A stretch of DNA of 64,000 nt from Branchiostoma floridae. Its lineage: Eukaryota; Chordata; Leptocardii; Amphioxiformes; Branchiostomatidae. Every line of letters begins with the position of its first letter. Position 1 is the first letter of the stretch. The notes beneath the pieces are model-generated. The model searched no databases. It had not been told where the DNA came from and saw only the letters and a program-made list of their open reading frames with translations. Below are positions 46,001 to 58,700 of this stretch, in pieces. Where the stretch lies: assembly GCF_000003815.2 (NCBI RefSeq), contig NC_049980.1:27160990-27224989 (forward strand), written 5' to 3'. The position numbers were made by a program, and so were the translations under genes.

Positions 46001-47590
46001 AGTTTGTCTTCTGAACACTTTTTCCGCTATTAGTTTGCTATATACAGTTCTTATTGTGCTATCTGCAAGTGTGTCATTCAAATTGACACAGTTTGTCTCC
46101 TGTACACTTTTTCCGCTATTAGTTTGCTATATACAGTTCTTATTGCGCTATCTGCAAGTGTGTCATTCAAATTGACACAGTTTGTCTTCTGAACACGTTA
46201 CACTTCGCTATGAGTTAGCTATGTACATTTCTTATTGCGCTATCTGCAAGTGTGTCATTCAAATTGACACAGTTTGTCTTCTGAACACTTTTTCCGCTAT
46301 TAGTTTGCTATATACAGTTCTTATTGTGCTATCTGTAAGTGTGTCATTCAAATTGACACAGTTTGTCTTCTGAACACGTTACACTTCGCTATGAGTTAGC
46401 TATGTACATTTCTTATTGCGCTACCTGTAAGTGTGTCATTCAAATTGACACAGTTTGTCTCCTGAACACTTTTTCCACTATGAGTTAGCTATGTACAGTT
46501 CTTACCGCGCTATCTGCAAGTGTGTCATTCAAATTGACACAGTTTGTCTTCTGAACACGTTACACTTCGCTATGAGTTAGCTATGTACATTTCTTATTGC
46601 GCTATCTGCAAGTGTGTCATTCAAATTGACACAGTTTGTCTTCTGAACACTTTTTCCGCTATTAGTTTGCTATATACAGTTCTTATTGCGCTATCTGTAA
46701 GTGTGTCATTCGAATTGACACAGTTTGTCTTCTGAACACGTTACACTTTGCTATGAGTTAGCTATGTACATTTCTTATTGCGCTATCTGCAAGTGTGTCA
46801 TTCAAATTGACACAGTTTGTCTTCTGAACACTTTTTCCGCTATTAGTTTGCTATATACATTTCTTATTGCGCTATCTGCAAGTGTGTCATTCAAATTGAC
46901 ACAGTTTGTCTCCTGAACACTTTTTCCGCTATTAGTTTGCTATATACAGTTCTTATTGCGCTATCTGCAAGTGTGTCATTCAAATTGACACAGTTTGTCT
47001 TCTGAACACGTTACACTTCGCTATGAGTTAGCTATGTACATTTCTTATTGCGCTATCTGCAAGTGTGTCATTCAAATTGACACAGTTTGTCTTCTGATCA
47101 CGTTACACTTCGCTATGAGTTAGCTATATACATTTCTTATTGCGCTACCTGTAAGTGTGTCATTCAAATTGACACAGTTTGTCTCCTGAACACTTTTTCC
47201 GCTATGAGTTAGCTATGTACATTTCTTATTGCGCTATCTGCAAGTGTGTCATTCAAATTGACACAGTTTGTCTTCTGAACACGTTTTGCGCTATTGCATG
47301 TAGCTACATAACGTTATAGTTCTTACTGTTCTGTAAGTGTATCATTCAAATTGACACAGTTTCTCTTCTGAACACTACACTTCGCTATTAGTTAGCTATA
47401 TACACTTAATGCAGCGCACAACGGTCCTTTAGATGTGTCATTCAAATTGACAGTTTGTCTTCTGAACACTTTTTCTGCTACTAGTTAGCTATATGACGTT
47501 ACAATTCTTACGGCGCTATTTTTTTTGTCATTCAAATTGGCACAGTTTATCTTCTGAACACGTTTTTCGCTATTAATTAGCTATATACTG
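43045..47590 (-). repeat. ~90-bp satellite, reverse orientation, with 181-bp dimeric higher-order units
   Basis: Same satellite as 38950-41370, reverse-complemented: GTGTCATTCAAATTGACACA, GTTTGTCTTCTGAACAC, GCTATTAGTTTGCTATATAC and TTCTTATTGCGCTATCTG. Between 44.0 and 47.3 kb two monomer types alternate (one with CACGTTACACTTCGCTATGA, one with ACTTTTTCCGCTATTAG), giving 181-bp dimers. Blocks at 44352, 45372 and 46544 are near identical. About 50 monomers, more homogeneous than the left arm. Confidence 0.93.
44845..44944. other. Assembly gap (100 N)
   Basis: Exactly 100 N inside the right-arm satellite, where short-read or graph collapse is expected. The true copy number here is unknown. Confidence 0.99.
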
Positions 47591-47879
47591 TTCTAATCTT
47601 AGTTAATCCCTCAGTCAGGCGCGAGCAATGTATCTAATATCTTCAACAGTTAACAGTCAGATGCAAAAAGCCTTCGTCGGGTAACGTTACCTACAGTTCA
47701 CTTTACCCACGACGCAACCTATTGGAATAACACCTTGCAGATCATAGTGCTGTCTTATACTTCAAAGACATTTCAATATTACTTCGTAACATGATAAAAC
47801 GCTGACAGCACCATCAAAAGTACTTGTGTACACTACCGAGTGAGGTCCCGAGTGACTGCCGCAACGGTATAGCGTGACC

Positions 47880-48170
47880 CGGAAACAGTTGAACCTCGCC
47901 CACTAAGCGGACTCCCCGAAACCCCCATACGGTGCGTATTTCGGCTTGAAAACAATGGCGAAACCATAGGAAAAAGCTGTCGAAAATCGGTCAACTTTGA
48001 CATCAAATATATACTTTCTCGTAAAAGTCCATCGCTTGAGATTCACAAGGCAGATAGAACAACTCGTGGGGATTACGAGGACACCTTTGACAGCCTGATT
48101 TAGCCCACCGCAATTTTTTAATCTTTTTTTTACGTGACCATGTCAAGTGCCTCAAACGGGCGTCCAACAG
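47880..48170. repeat. Right outer end of the giant palindrome
   Basis: Reverse complement of about 38421-38710, roughly 85-90 percent identical over the outer 120 bp and looser inside. A short minus-strand frame (48185-48003) across it has no counterpart in the left copy and is not a gene. Confidence 0.75.
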
Positions 48171-48196
48171 CCCGTTTTGTTCCACAATTTTTCAAA

Positions 48197-48211
48197 AAGC
48201 CGCCATCTTTG
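48197..48211 (-). promoter_or_regulatory. YY1-like site in the ATR upstream region
   Basis: AAGATGGCGGC on the minus strand (GCCGCCATCTT on the plus) matches the YY1 core often found near animal transcription starts. It lies between the palindrome and ATR. Only a motif match; the ATR transcription start is not located. Confidence 0.35.
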
Positions 48212-48770
48212 TTGTGGTTAATAACCACATTTAATGGGGGGTGGAAATTCACTATATATTATTTCTTTATGCAGAGGAAAAAATACATGAAGTAATACCT
48301 TTACAATAATGATATATCATCAATAAATTCTCTTGCATTTGAGAGTTTTCTTTTTAATTCTTTGTCGTTGAATCAGTGCGTTCGTTGTTTTTATTTCCAA
48401 CCTAAAATGCTAATGGTTTAATCCTACCCACAATGCATGAATTTTTGCCGCCACTTCCAAAGTTTTCCTTTGGTTTGCAGTTGATTATGTAGGAAGCCTT
48501 TTGCTTGTTTACCAACGCCTGTATAAAGGTAAACGCCCATTTTTTGTTGTTTTTCTCTTACAAATTTGTAGAAGACTCTACAAATGCAAATTGTTCGGAC
48601 ATTTATGTTACTATCGTTAAAATAATTGTATGAAACTAGGGATGGGGAGGGGGGCATTTTTCAATGGTTGATGTGATACAATTAAAGGTACTTAATTTAG
48701 CATGCCAATATCTTATTTTACTGAAAGTCACAACAGAGCAGCAAAACTACCGAGGTCACGGGTAAATTTC
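48212..48770. other. AT-rich spacer, no gene seen
   Basis: Between the palindrome end and the dyad cluster. Small frames only (for example 48657-48424 on the minus strand), with no family resemblance. Confidence 0.5.
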
Positions 48771-49450
48771 TCATCACTCGGTTTCCAGTGATGAAGTCGC
48801 GTCGTCACTGGCTTACCAGTGGGGAATATTTATCGTCACTAGTTTTCCAGTGATAAGGAAACTTCAGCTGGTAAACCAGTGACGACAAATATCCAGTTTA
48901 CTGAAGAAAAAGGAATCAGTGTTTCAGTTGAGGGGATTTCAAAGTTAGCACTTAAAATTATACTAACGTCGCCTCTGCAAGTCCCCACACTCCCGGACCA
49001 AATCTAACAGTAACACGGCTATGGCGACATGTGAATTAGGGTGTTTTTGTTGCATATCGAACTCAGCACTGGAACGTTCTAGTGCTATTAGAACGTGGTC
49101 ACTGGAAGCCCGGTGCCGAAATAATTTCATCACTCGGTATCCAGTGCCGAAGAGTCACCGATCACTGGAAAACCCAGTGAGGAACCGGTGACCTCGATGG
49201 TTCCGCACTTGGTGTCCAGTGACGAATGACGTTCATCACTGGGCCCCGAGTGACGAGCGGAGTTCATCACTGGAAACCGAGTGACGAGTCAAGCTTCATC
49301 ACTGGAATTCCAGTGCCGAGAGAGCTTCATCACTGGAACAAAGCAATTCATCACAGGGAAACCAGTGACGAACTTTCTTCGGCCCTGGGCGTCCAGTGAT
49401 GACGCCATTTTGAATGTATGTTCGTCACTGGAAGCCCAGTGAGGAACCCG
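48771..49450. repeat. Cluster of ~14 short dyads, consensus TCATCACTGG-N-CCAGTGACGA
   Basis: Clear members: 48771-48794 (TCATCACTCGG...CCAGTGATGA), 48803, 48833, 48864, 49098, 49128, 49160, 49205, 49232, 49263, 49294, 49326, 49385 and 49421. Spacers of 2-5 nt vary in sequence while arms are kept, and orientation-neutral flanks GACGAA/TTCGTC recur. Units are 22-35 bp apart in dense parts, not a fixed period. The cluster ends about 300 bp before the first ATR coding exon. Confidence 0.8.
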
Positions 49451-49746
49451 TGACCCGCGTAGCCTTGCAACAGAGCATCCAGTTGGGTCAGTGTTCGCAG
49501 CAAAGGTTTGGCATGCACCCCATTAATACAATGTCAATGGAAAATGAACTCAACTCCAAAACGTTTTGCAAGAACAAGTCCAGTCCTGAATCTATTGCAG
49601 CTAAGCATTTCTGGTCCATAAATGTAGCTTTTTAAGGATTGAAAGCACCACCTCCAAGCAGACAAGTGTCACATACTGTTATAGTTACAAAATATAACAT
49701 TAACGTTACTTGTGACAGAAATATATGTCATCTACATTTCTGTAGG

Positions 49747-52700
49747 ATGCCTCGTCCTATTCTAGCTGAAGTTGGAGACAAGGTATTCCTTCTGATCAAG
49801 GAGTATGAGGAGTAAGTCTCATCACTTGTTTCAGCTCTTTTTGCTATATTCATCTACAGTATTTATTATATTTATTATCTAGTTCAATGATATTAGATCC
49901 CTGTTCAATGCATGTTGGGGTCAGAATATTTACAGTGTAGAATTAAGTACCTGTTGAGTCACAGTGTAGAATTACCTGTTGAGATTATGTTCTGTGCCTT
50001 TGATGCAATATTATCAAAGCTGAATGAATCAGAAATATTTAGTGCTGATCTGTCTTTTTATTTGATAGGTATATGTGTATGATTTAAATAAATGAAAGAC
50101 TTGAAGACAAAAGTTAAAGTTGTACTGAAAGCTATGAAAACTACTAGAAGTATTGTTTACATAGACATGATTTACAAGAAGACAGTATGTTGACAATTTA
50201 TCTTTTCCATCTTGAATTTCAAGTGCCACAATCCAGAAGCGAGGTCAGGTAGTGAGTGACACCAGAAGGTACTTCTGTCAACTGATCGATGTACTGATCA
50301 CAGACCTCAACTCAGGTTAGTGTTCTGATCGATGTACTGATCACAGAACTAAAATCAGGTTAGTGTTCTACAACAGTCTCCAGGTACATTGTTGTACTCC
50401 CTGTTCATGGAATTCATCACTTTTTCAACTGTTTTTTGACTATCATTGAAATAAAACTCAGTTGACATGGAATTGTATCTGCAAACAGCTTTAGTAAGCA
50501 ATATTTATTTATTCCAGTGTTGTTTGCAAGGTTTTTATGATTGATATTAATGATAAGTGGTATGATGATCATTTTACATTGCAAACTACACACTGATACA
50601 AGATGGCAAAGCAGTATGGTTAAGGGGGTGAGGTCTGCCACCTCTGATTGGTTGTTGTTGATAACCTTCCGCAGTGTCCCAGGAGCTGAGTAAGACTTCA
50701 GGTGGCATGCCACAATGTCAGATGCTTCTACAGTTCATACGGCATGGGGTGGACAACTTCCCCTGGTTGTTTGTACACGAGCCGGTGTCCTCAGATGACC
50801 CCAGCCCTGACACGTCCCAGGCCAGGGGAGACCTGACACTGACACAGGATGGGTACAGGGTGTCTAAAGGTACGTCTTGTGGGTGACCAGTTGCATAGAA
50901 CAACAGTCACTCTCTCACTATAGTAAAGCAAAGCTGGTTTTACTACAATAGTGTTATTTATAAATTAAAAATTTATAAATGAAAAATGAGTTGCGTTCTG
51001 GGGTGAATACATATGATAGTTATTGACGTGTATCACAGTTTTCTAATCTAGGAGATTTGAAACAAAACAATAGAACAATGACATTTACCATTTCTTCTAT
51101 GGATTGAATAAACTTTTGCCATCCATCATGAAGTGGCCTGTACAATGAGTGAGTGAGCATTAGTTTAGTATTGTAGTCTAAATGCTGGTTTTGATTTTAC
51201 GTGTAAGTAAATGTACTTGTTAAAGTCCTGACCACATTCCTTTAGGCATCAGTCTGGCTTCTCCCGATTTTAGCTGCGTGGGCAGTGTGCATCTCCAGCT
51301 GGATCTGTCATCAAAGTTACTTTTGCTATAATTAGTGAGAAGTATAATTAGAGAAGTTTAGCATTGTACTCTTAAACCTTTGATTTTACACGTAAATGTA
51401 CATTCCTCCAGGCTTCAGCTGCTGGGTGATGTGCCACCTGCTGCGCCTGCTGGCAGAACCAAAGTGCGAGCCCCTCCACAGCATCTCCCTGGACATCCTC
51501 ACCTCGCTCATGCACATGATCCGCATCAAGGACGTCTTCATGTACCAGGAGCTGACCACAGAGTTTCTCGCTCTTATCGGAAGTACGTCTTACGTCATTC
51601 GTATGAAATCTGTGACAGTTTGTTTGTTTGAACCTTTGTTTATTCATGCGGAGGTTGAAACAATGTGTCAAAATTTATACTTATTAGATTCTGAAGTAGT
51701 TTAGCAATCAGTGTCTTTCATTCATGAAAGCTAAAATTGGCCACAAGTGATGACCATCAGAAGATACTTTTTGTCTGTTTTGTTTGTTTGAACCTTTGTT
51801 TATTCAAGAAAGCTCAAATTGGCCTGCAGGTTGCTTTTCATTAAGGTTATGAGGGAAGAGTGAAGGGTCAGACAAAATATATAACAGAGGTACAGTTTAC
51901 ATCATTTAAAGTCCTAGTAAGTCTATACACATGTATATAAACACAAATTGCTGGATCGCAGTTGAAACGTCTGACCGTGTCCAAAACCATATCCAGTTGC
52001 TTGAATAACTACTTTTTGGTGTATCTTATTACCTGGATGTCTAACTTACATCGACACAAAGTGCTTTGCTTTGGGTACAGATATAGCATGTAGATTTCTA
52101 ACAACATCAGTCACATCTCAAGTAAACTACATGATGCAAAATCTGAACTGAACTTCCCTTATTGATCATATAAAATGATAGTTCTGTCCAGATTTCACAT
52201 TTGCCAACTGACTCAGCCAGGCTTCAGTATACAAACAATTTGTATGTGATGGTTGTTGAACGTATATACAGTTTTTTATCGACTGACATATTTTTATAGC
52301 TTTATAGGATTAATGTCACAGTGATATATTTCTTTACAAGATTGCAGCAACTTACAATTTTCTGCCTGTGTCCGCCAGGCTTGATTAGCATAAGCAAGAC
52401 CGTGTTCAGATTTGGCGAGATCACGACGACGGACCAGCCTATCTGCTTGGAGTATTTCGTTCAGCAGGAGGACACGAGTGCTTCTGGGAGTCAGACCATG
52501 AAGGACGAACCCGTCAGCATTAAGCATTTCGCTAATCTGTACCTGCTGCAGATTGCACTGAGGTTGGTATTCTGTTCTTAAGGGGGCTCGAAATGCCACC
52601 TTTAGAAACAGTTTAGAGTAGGCAGAACTTGAGCTGTGCATGTATTTTTCTGATGTCCACCTACACCTATCCTGCACTGGTCCATGATAAGTCCAACTCG

Positions 52701-55700
52701 TGGCACTAGTTTATATGATGGCAGTCATGGCCCAAAATTGTTAAAGGCATTCTTCATACTATAGTAGCGTTCTTGAATATAGCATGTTACAAGCTGGAAA
52801 TGATACTAATAGGAACATCTTGAAAATGTTGGACTAAAAGGCAAAGCAATTGAATAGTGCAAGTCCAGTTCTCTGCACCCAGAACTCTGCTAGTGTTTGA
52901 TGATTACAGAGAGCCAGGTTGTTGTCGTATGTGAAAGGGAAGCATTTTGTACAAATGAGACAAATAGATGGGTAAAGCTGGCTGTCCTGTGTATGAAGGG
53001 GCCATTAAAAATGGTGTCGAATCTCTGAATGTAAGAAAGCTCAACACACTTGTTGAAAAGAGTAAGGGTGACCCTGTATACTTGGCTGTACAGGCCATAG
53101 AAAGGCTCATTGCACTACTAACTAACAAAAAAGTGCCCTGCTTCCTCCTAATTCTGCAACTGCCTGCTTTACTTTTACAGTTTTTAAAATATGTCTCCTG
53201 AGTTACTGTTATTACGTTTTAGCCAGCTGATTGGCCATCTGGTACCAGAGTTGTGCCAGTTCCTTGCCCACCAAGTTCCACTGCTTTGGGCAGGACTGTG
53301 CTGTCAACTGGAGGTGGGAGGACCTTCACTCAAAAAGGTGTGTAATATCATTCCTTCCTTTCTCTGAAAATGTCAACCATTGTAAGTAAGGAAGCTTCAT
53401 TTTCATGGAGTCGAATTTGTTGCCATCAAATACAGTAGGAGCATCCTCACTAGATGCCTTTAAACAGCATTTGCAGTCAGATGTGCAAGGATAGGTGTGA
53501 CAGGTATAATATAACATAACCAGCTGCTGCAGTGCCATGTGCCTGTGATGCTGATGTGTTGTGCCAAATGGTGGTTATACTGGCTATATAGATACAGATA
53601 CATTGCGCTCTTACTAGATACCTTAACAAGCACCTGAAAAACTCAGTAGAGAATGACTGCTTTACCTTTATACCTACTTTAGGAGTCCCTCTTGGTACTG
53701 ACTACCTTGATTACCCATGTGGGTCTGCCGTCTGCTGGTTTGTTAGACTACCTGATGGGGTGTGTTCTCTCCTTACTGAGGCTACTGGCAACAACTTCTG
53801 TCTCTGAAGGGTAAAATATTATGAACGTTTTGTGATAATTACTAAATTTTGTGAGTTATGTGTTTTTTATGTTGATGTTACAAACTACAAGAAGCATTAA
53901 TGTTAAAGATTTTATGGATTTGTTCAAAGCAATTCTAACCTCACATTCATGTACATTTTACCCTGTGTGCATGGCTGAAAATCTCCCATTGTACTACCAG
54001 TTAGACAGGAGAAACATTGTGCCTCACAACAATTGAAGATAGCTGCTTCACCTTTTGTTACGTGTGTACTTTATGAATGTTAATAATACAATGTTGTAAA
54101 TGCCTTACTAGGGATGTTGCAGGTTTGGAGAGAAGCCTGGCAGGGTGCCTAAATGCAGTGTTCCAAGTAGATGAAAAGACGAACACACCTGTCCACTGTA
54201 TCCCCCCACATCATGTCTGTGCCACACTGGAGATGCTGTCTGTCTTGCTTCCTGCAAATGGGTTGGATAATGTACACACTAAGGTATTGGCACTAAGGAC
54301 CGCAAGTTTCCTTGCTGTTTCTGTAGTAATGTACATTTTTGCAGTGAAGGGTTGCTATACCTTTCCCTCATGAAAAATGTAGTGTTTTCTGTCTGAAGAC
54401 AAAGATAATTGCTTGAACATGTAAATAACATCCCTCACTGTGTAAATAGAAAACCAAGACATCATCATGTATATTTCATGTCTCCTTAGGAATTGTGTGT
54501 AGAAAACAAATATGTCATCTTGTATATTCCATGTCTCCCCAGGAGTTGCGGTCCTGCGTGTGTGGTCTACTGTGTTACATCTACAGACATGTGCCCGAGG
54601 GTTATGAGGGGTGTGTGAGTCTGAGGCAACACCACCTGCAACAGGCCGTCCTGGGGCTACTGCAGCACCTGGGGACAGCTGTGCACCTGGGGACAGCTGC
54701 TGGTTCTCAGCAGGTATAAGGAGAATGTAATCACAGCTTTAGTTAGTCACTTTGTGATTCCAGTATAGTAAAGTAGAGAAATAGACTAAGGAGAAAGTGG
54801 TTGCCAGGCTGTTTGGCTCACTGAAGAGCTATTCTTCCGCTTGTAGTGACAGGAAAGGCAGATGATATGTACAGTATGTACAGTTTCAGGAAAATTTGTC
54901 CTAAATTCTTCTTGATAAGCACAACAAACAGTGTGCTATAGCTAAACATACTGGTCTAAGAAATCAGGTCTAGCATGCAAATAAAGTAAGTACAGTCAAA
55001 CCTGTCCTGAGCAACCACTCAAGGGACCGAGCAAAAATGGTTGCTGAAGACAGGTGGTTGCTCCCCACAAGTTGGTTGGTTGGCGAAAAAAAAGTGATAC
55101 AGTTTGCATGATATACACCTTTCAGTCAGTTCCCAGGAAACATATCTATAAGAGATGCTCACAATTTTAATCTCCATGCTGTTATGTAAACAAGCTTCAA
55201 GAAACCATTGTTTAACAATCAGAGCTGAGTTTGTCTAACAATCAAACAAATTCTTGAACAGCTCAAACAAGTTCTTTCAATTTCTCGACCAGTATGTCAA
55301 AATTCTCACTGATAATCATTTTGTACATTGCACATTGTTAATTAGCTTGACTTGTATTCACTTACATATAAGGAAAAGATGTCTCAAAGTCCAGGGTAAC
55401 TGTGCCCACATTATTCTGCATATAAAATGGCTGCTATACCTAGCTGCTGTCAATCAATTTTGGTTGTTCAGGGCAGGTTGAATGCCCCTTTGGGACTGTA
55501 GAAAAATGGTTGCCGGTTGGGGAAGACAGGTGGCTGCTTGGGAAGGGGTCTTAACTATGTAAAAATGGACGGGACTGTTTCAATGTGTCCTCTGACGGCA
55601 GGTGGTTGCCTGCGCCAGGTGGTTGCTCGGACAGGTTTCACTGTAACAATAGCTGGGATTTGGAATTCTCCACTAATGGGTACAGTGGCAAGCTTACCCT

Positions 55701-58700
55701 TAGAAGTTACATCACACTTGCTACTGACAAGTTAACCAGAAATTTGACCCATTTGAATCTATATTTCTCGTTTCATACAGTATCTAGTCCCTTGCCTCTT
55801 TGAAGCCATTTCTGCCAAGATGCCTCCTGTCAAAGGTGATGATCCTGCTAGAGGTCAGGGTTCATCTGACCAGGAAAGTGCCAGCAGTGGGGATGAGAAG
55901 CTGGAGAAGAGGGGCAAGCTGTCTCGCAGGAGAAGCCTGCTTCCAACTCAGAGCCAGAGGTACCCGGGTTTTAATTGACTGTATATTTAGCCGGATCTAA
56001 ATGGGAATCATATTCTGAAAGCTAATCCGATTGTAAAAAAATGCTGTTGTCATTGTTAAGGTTCCTTCAAGATTCCTACAGGGATCGTATTGTAGATTTA
56101 GGTCAACTAAAACTTTCTGTGGATCCAGAGGGCAGAGATTAGAACCCTGCCCTGGCCAGGGAATGTTACATTATCTACCAGATTGGGACTTAACCCCATT
56201 ATTGAGGGAGTATCAGTACATCAGCTTCAAGTGTCAAACTTTAGCATGTAATAGAACCCAACACACGGGCAACCTGGAAATCACGTTAACTGTATTGCAC
56301 TACTTACTACATCATAGTACATGAAAAAACATTGTGGTTGACCTCAGTTATTGACATTGACTGCTTTGCCTTTTCTTAATACTTTGAAATCTTGTTTCCA
56401 GGGCAACAAGCAGCAAACAACAAAAACAGACTGGAGATTCACAGTCAATAGAGAAGCCAGAGGTTTACCAACTGTTGGAGAAGAAGTTGCAAGAGTTGTG
56501 CCTTAAGTTACAGCAAGAGCCTACAAAGGTAAGATTAAAGATAAGATTATATTGCTGAAATTTGTATTTTTTCCATAGTTATAATATGGGCTATGATAGT
56601 TACTAACATATGCTTTTTGAGACTTTATCAGTCCCTTTCTGCAGAGTTTTTAGACTTAGGCCTCACACTCCAATAAGGGCCCTTATGGAATTAACTGTGG
56701 GAACAAGAAAACAAAACAATCATTAGTTCATACTTTGCAATAATGGAATGACATTTGATAATGTTATCCACACTAGGAGGGCCTGATTCCCCCAGCTTAC
56801 AAGTAGGTGCTATCAAACACCTTGTGTACCGATCAGTTGGAAGGCTTTTAAGGATGTGATGTAAGCAGGCTAGAATATCTAAAGAAAAGCACAGTTATAT
56901 CAATATGAAGTGGATTGGTACCTCAGCTAACTGACAGCTGGCACAATTATATCCATGTTATCAAAATGTTTATATTTGCAGGAGACTGTATTAAGCCTGT
57001 TGGAGGGTATCAGAGTTGCTGTGGAAGTCTCAGTGAGGTGTGCAGCAAGTCGAGGCATTGTGAAGGAATGGCTTCCTGCCAGCTACCTGCAGAACCTGTG
57101 CAGTGTGTGGTTCAACACATTAAAGCAGGCACCAGCCTTGTTGTCAAAGGACGACCTTAAGGAATGTTACCTACTGGTGGTACAGTCAATAGGTGCAGTG
57201 TTGTCTGTGTCAGGTAGGCTCATGGTTCCTGTTTCAAGTTGCTTTCATATGTACCTTGATGTAGTCTTTACCATGTATCTGGTTCGTGATAGACACTTTC
57301 ATTGAGGTAATACTTGGTCAACATTGCGTTAAAATCACATCCATTGCATAAGGTTTATTTGCAAGCTGACCTATTCGCCAACTCCATTTTGTATTGCAAA
57401 TAATGTTTATTATGTGGGCGAAGCCCAACATTTAGTTTTTCCTCAGATATTTGCATATTCCAACCGGAAATCAGAAAAAATGGAAGCTGTAAACATGTAC
57501 TCCACGTTTCAAGCTTTTTGATTGGCTTACAGTCGCACTTTCTCGGTTTTACGTCAGAGGTGAACCTATCAACGCACAGAGCACAATCTGCATCGACTTT
57601 GATAATAGCCAATCAGAACTCAGAAAAAATGGAAGCTGTCAACATATACTCCGCGTTTCCAGCTTTTTGATTGGGACAAAGTCGCGGACTGTCTCGGGTG
57701 TACGCAGAACTGAATCAATCGACGCACAGGACACAAAATGGCATTCGGCATGCAGTTTGACAATACTATAGCAGCTGAGACGACCAAACAGGCGCTCAAG
57801 GAAGAAGTTGCCCGCCATGGAATGAACGAGATTGATAAATTTTCACACAAAAACGTTATCTTCAGAAAATTGGACCTTGGAATCTTGCAAATTCAACGGT
57901 GAACGGACGTGTTCAAGCAACGCAATACATTTGTATACCTGTTAAAACGTGCGCTTGTAACATGTTGTAACACTGGCTCAGTGGTATTATTCACGCGTGG
58001 TAAACCAACGCTCCGGGATCGAATCCGTGGACAGATAATGTTTTTTAATTTTTTTTTCTTTTTGCTGCATTTTCGCGAAAATGTTGCCTTTCTTGTTGCT
58101 TCTTTTCTTGCGATTTTTTCTTTCTTTTCCCTTCGCCCACATCCTGCATTTTTTTCAAAAATGTTGCCTTTCTAGTTTCCCGACTTCTTGAACTTGACTG
58201 GGAAGTCAGGTACAGACCTCGATGTACATGTGCATGTATGATTATGCTGCTTGGATAAAAGGATTCTTTAGTAAACTTAATTTTTGGTATTTAGATATGT
58301 TAGTTTCCTTGAGAAGTGCAATTTGAATTTCAATGTGTTCCTCTATCGGATGAATAAGTGTACAATGCATCCCAGGCTTGTTAAGCTGTGGCTAACGGTC
58401 TGATTTCCTTTTCCCTGCAGATATATCTGCATTTGGAGGGGAGAACTTGCGGCTCATGACTATGGTGTTGTCTTTCCCATGGCTACTGGTAAGTTGTCAA
58501 GACAGTTTGTTCTCCACTACTGTCTCTGATGTCCACTTGTCATACCTACTTAATGAATTAAATACTTATGATCATCATGTTTGTCTTTAGAGAGACATAC
58601 TGCATACTTGACATACATTGTGCTACGGGTACTAACTGCTACTTCTGTCAGTCTATACAGACTATGACACAAAAACTGCACAAAACAAGCACACATAAGT

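Noticed and set aside
44352-46916. Series of identical 63-codon ORFs (MSSEHVTL...)
   Set aside because: All come from the 181-bp satellite dimers, end at the same place in each unit and share no protein family. Repeat artefacts.
38950-47590. CRISPR-like array of regularly spaced palindromic repeats
   Set aside because: The whole ~90-bp unit repeats, there are no unique spacers, the context is eukaryotic and the orientation flips. It is satellite DNA.
57970-58030. Functional tRNA gene
   Set aside because: A and B boxes fit, but the acceptor stem and T stem do not pair, so only a SINE-type or pseudo-tRNA fragment is claimed.
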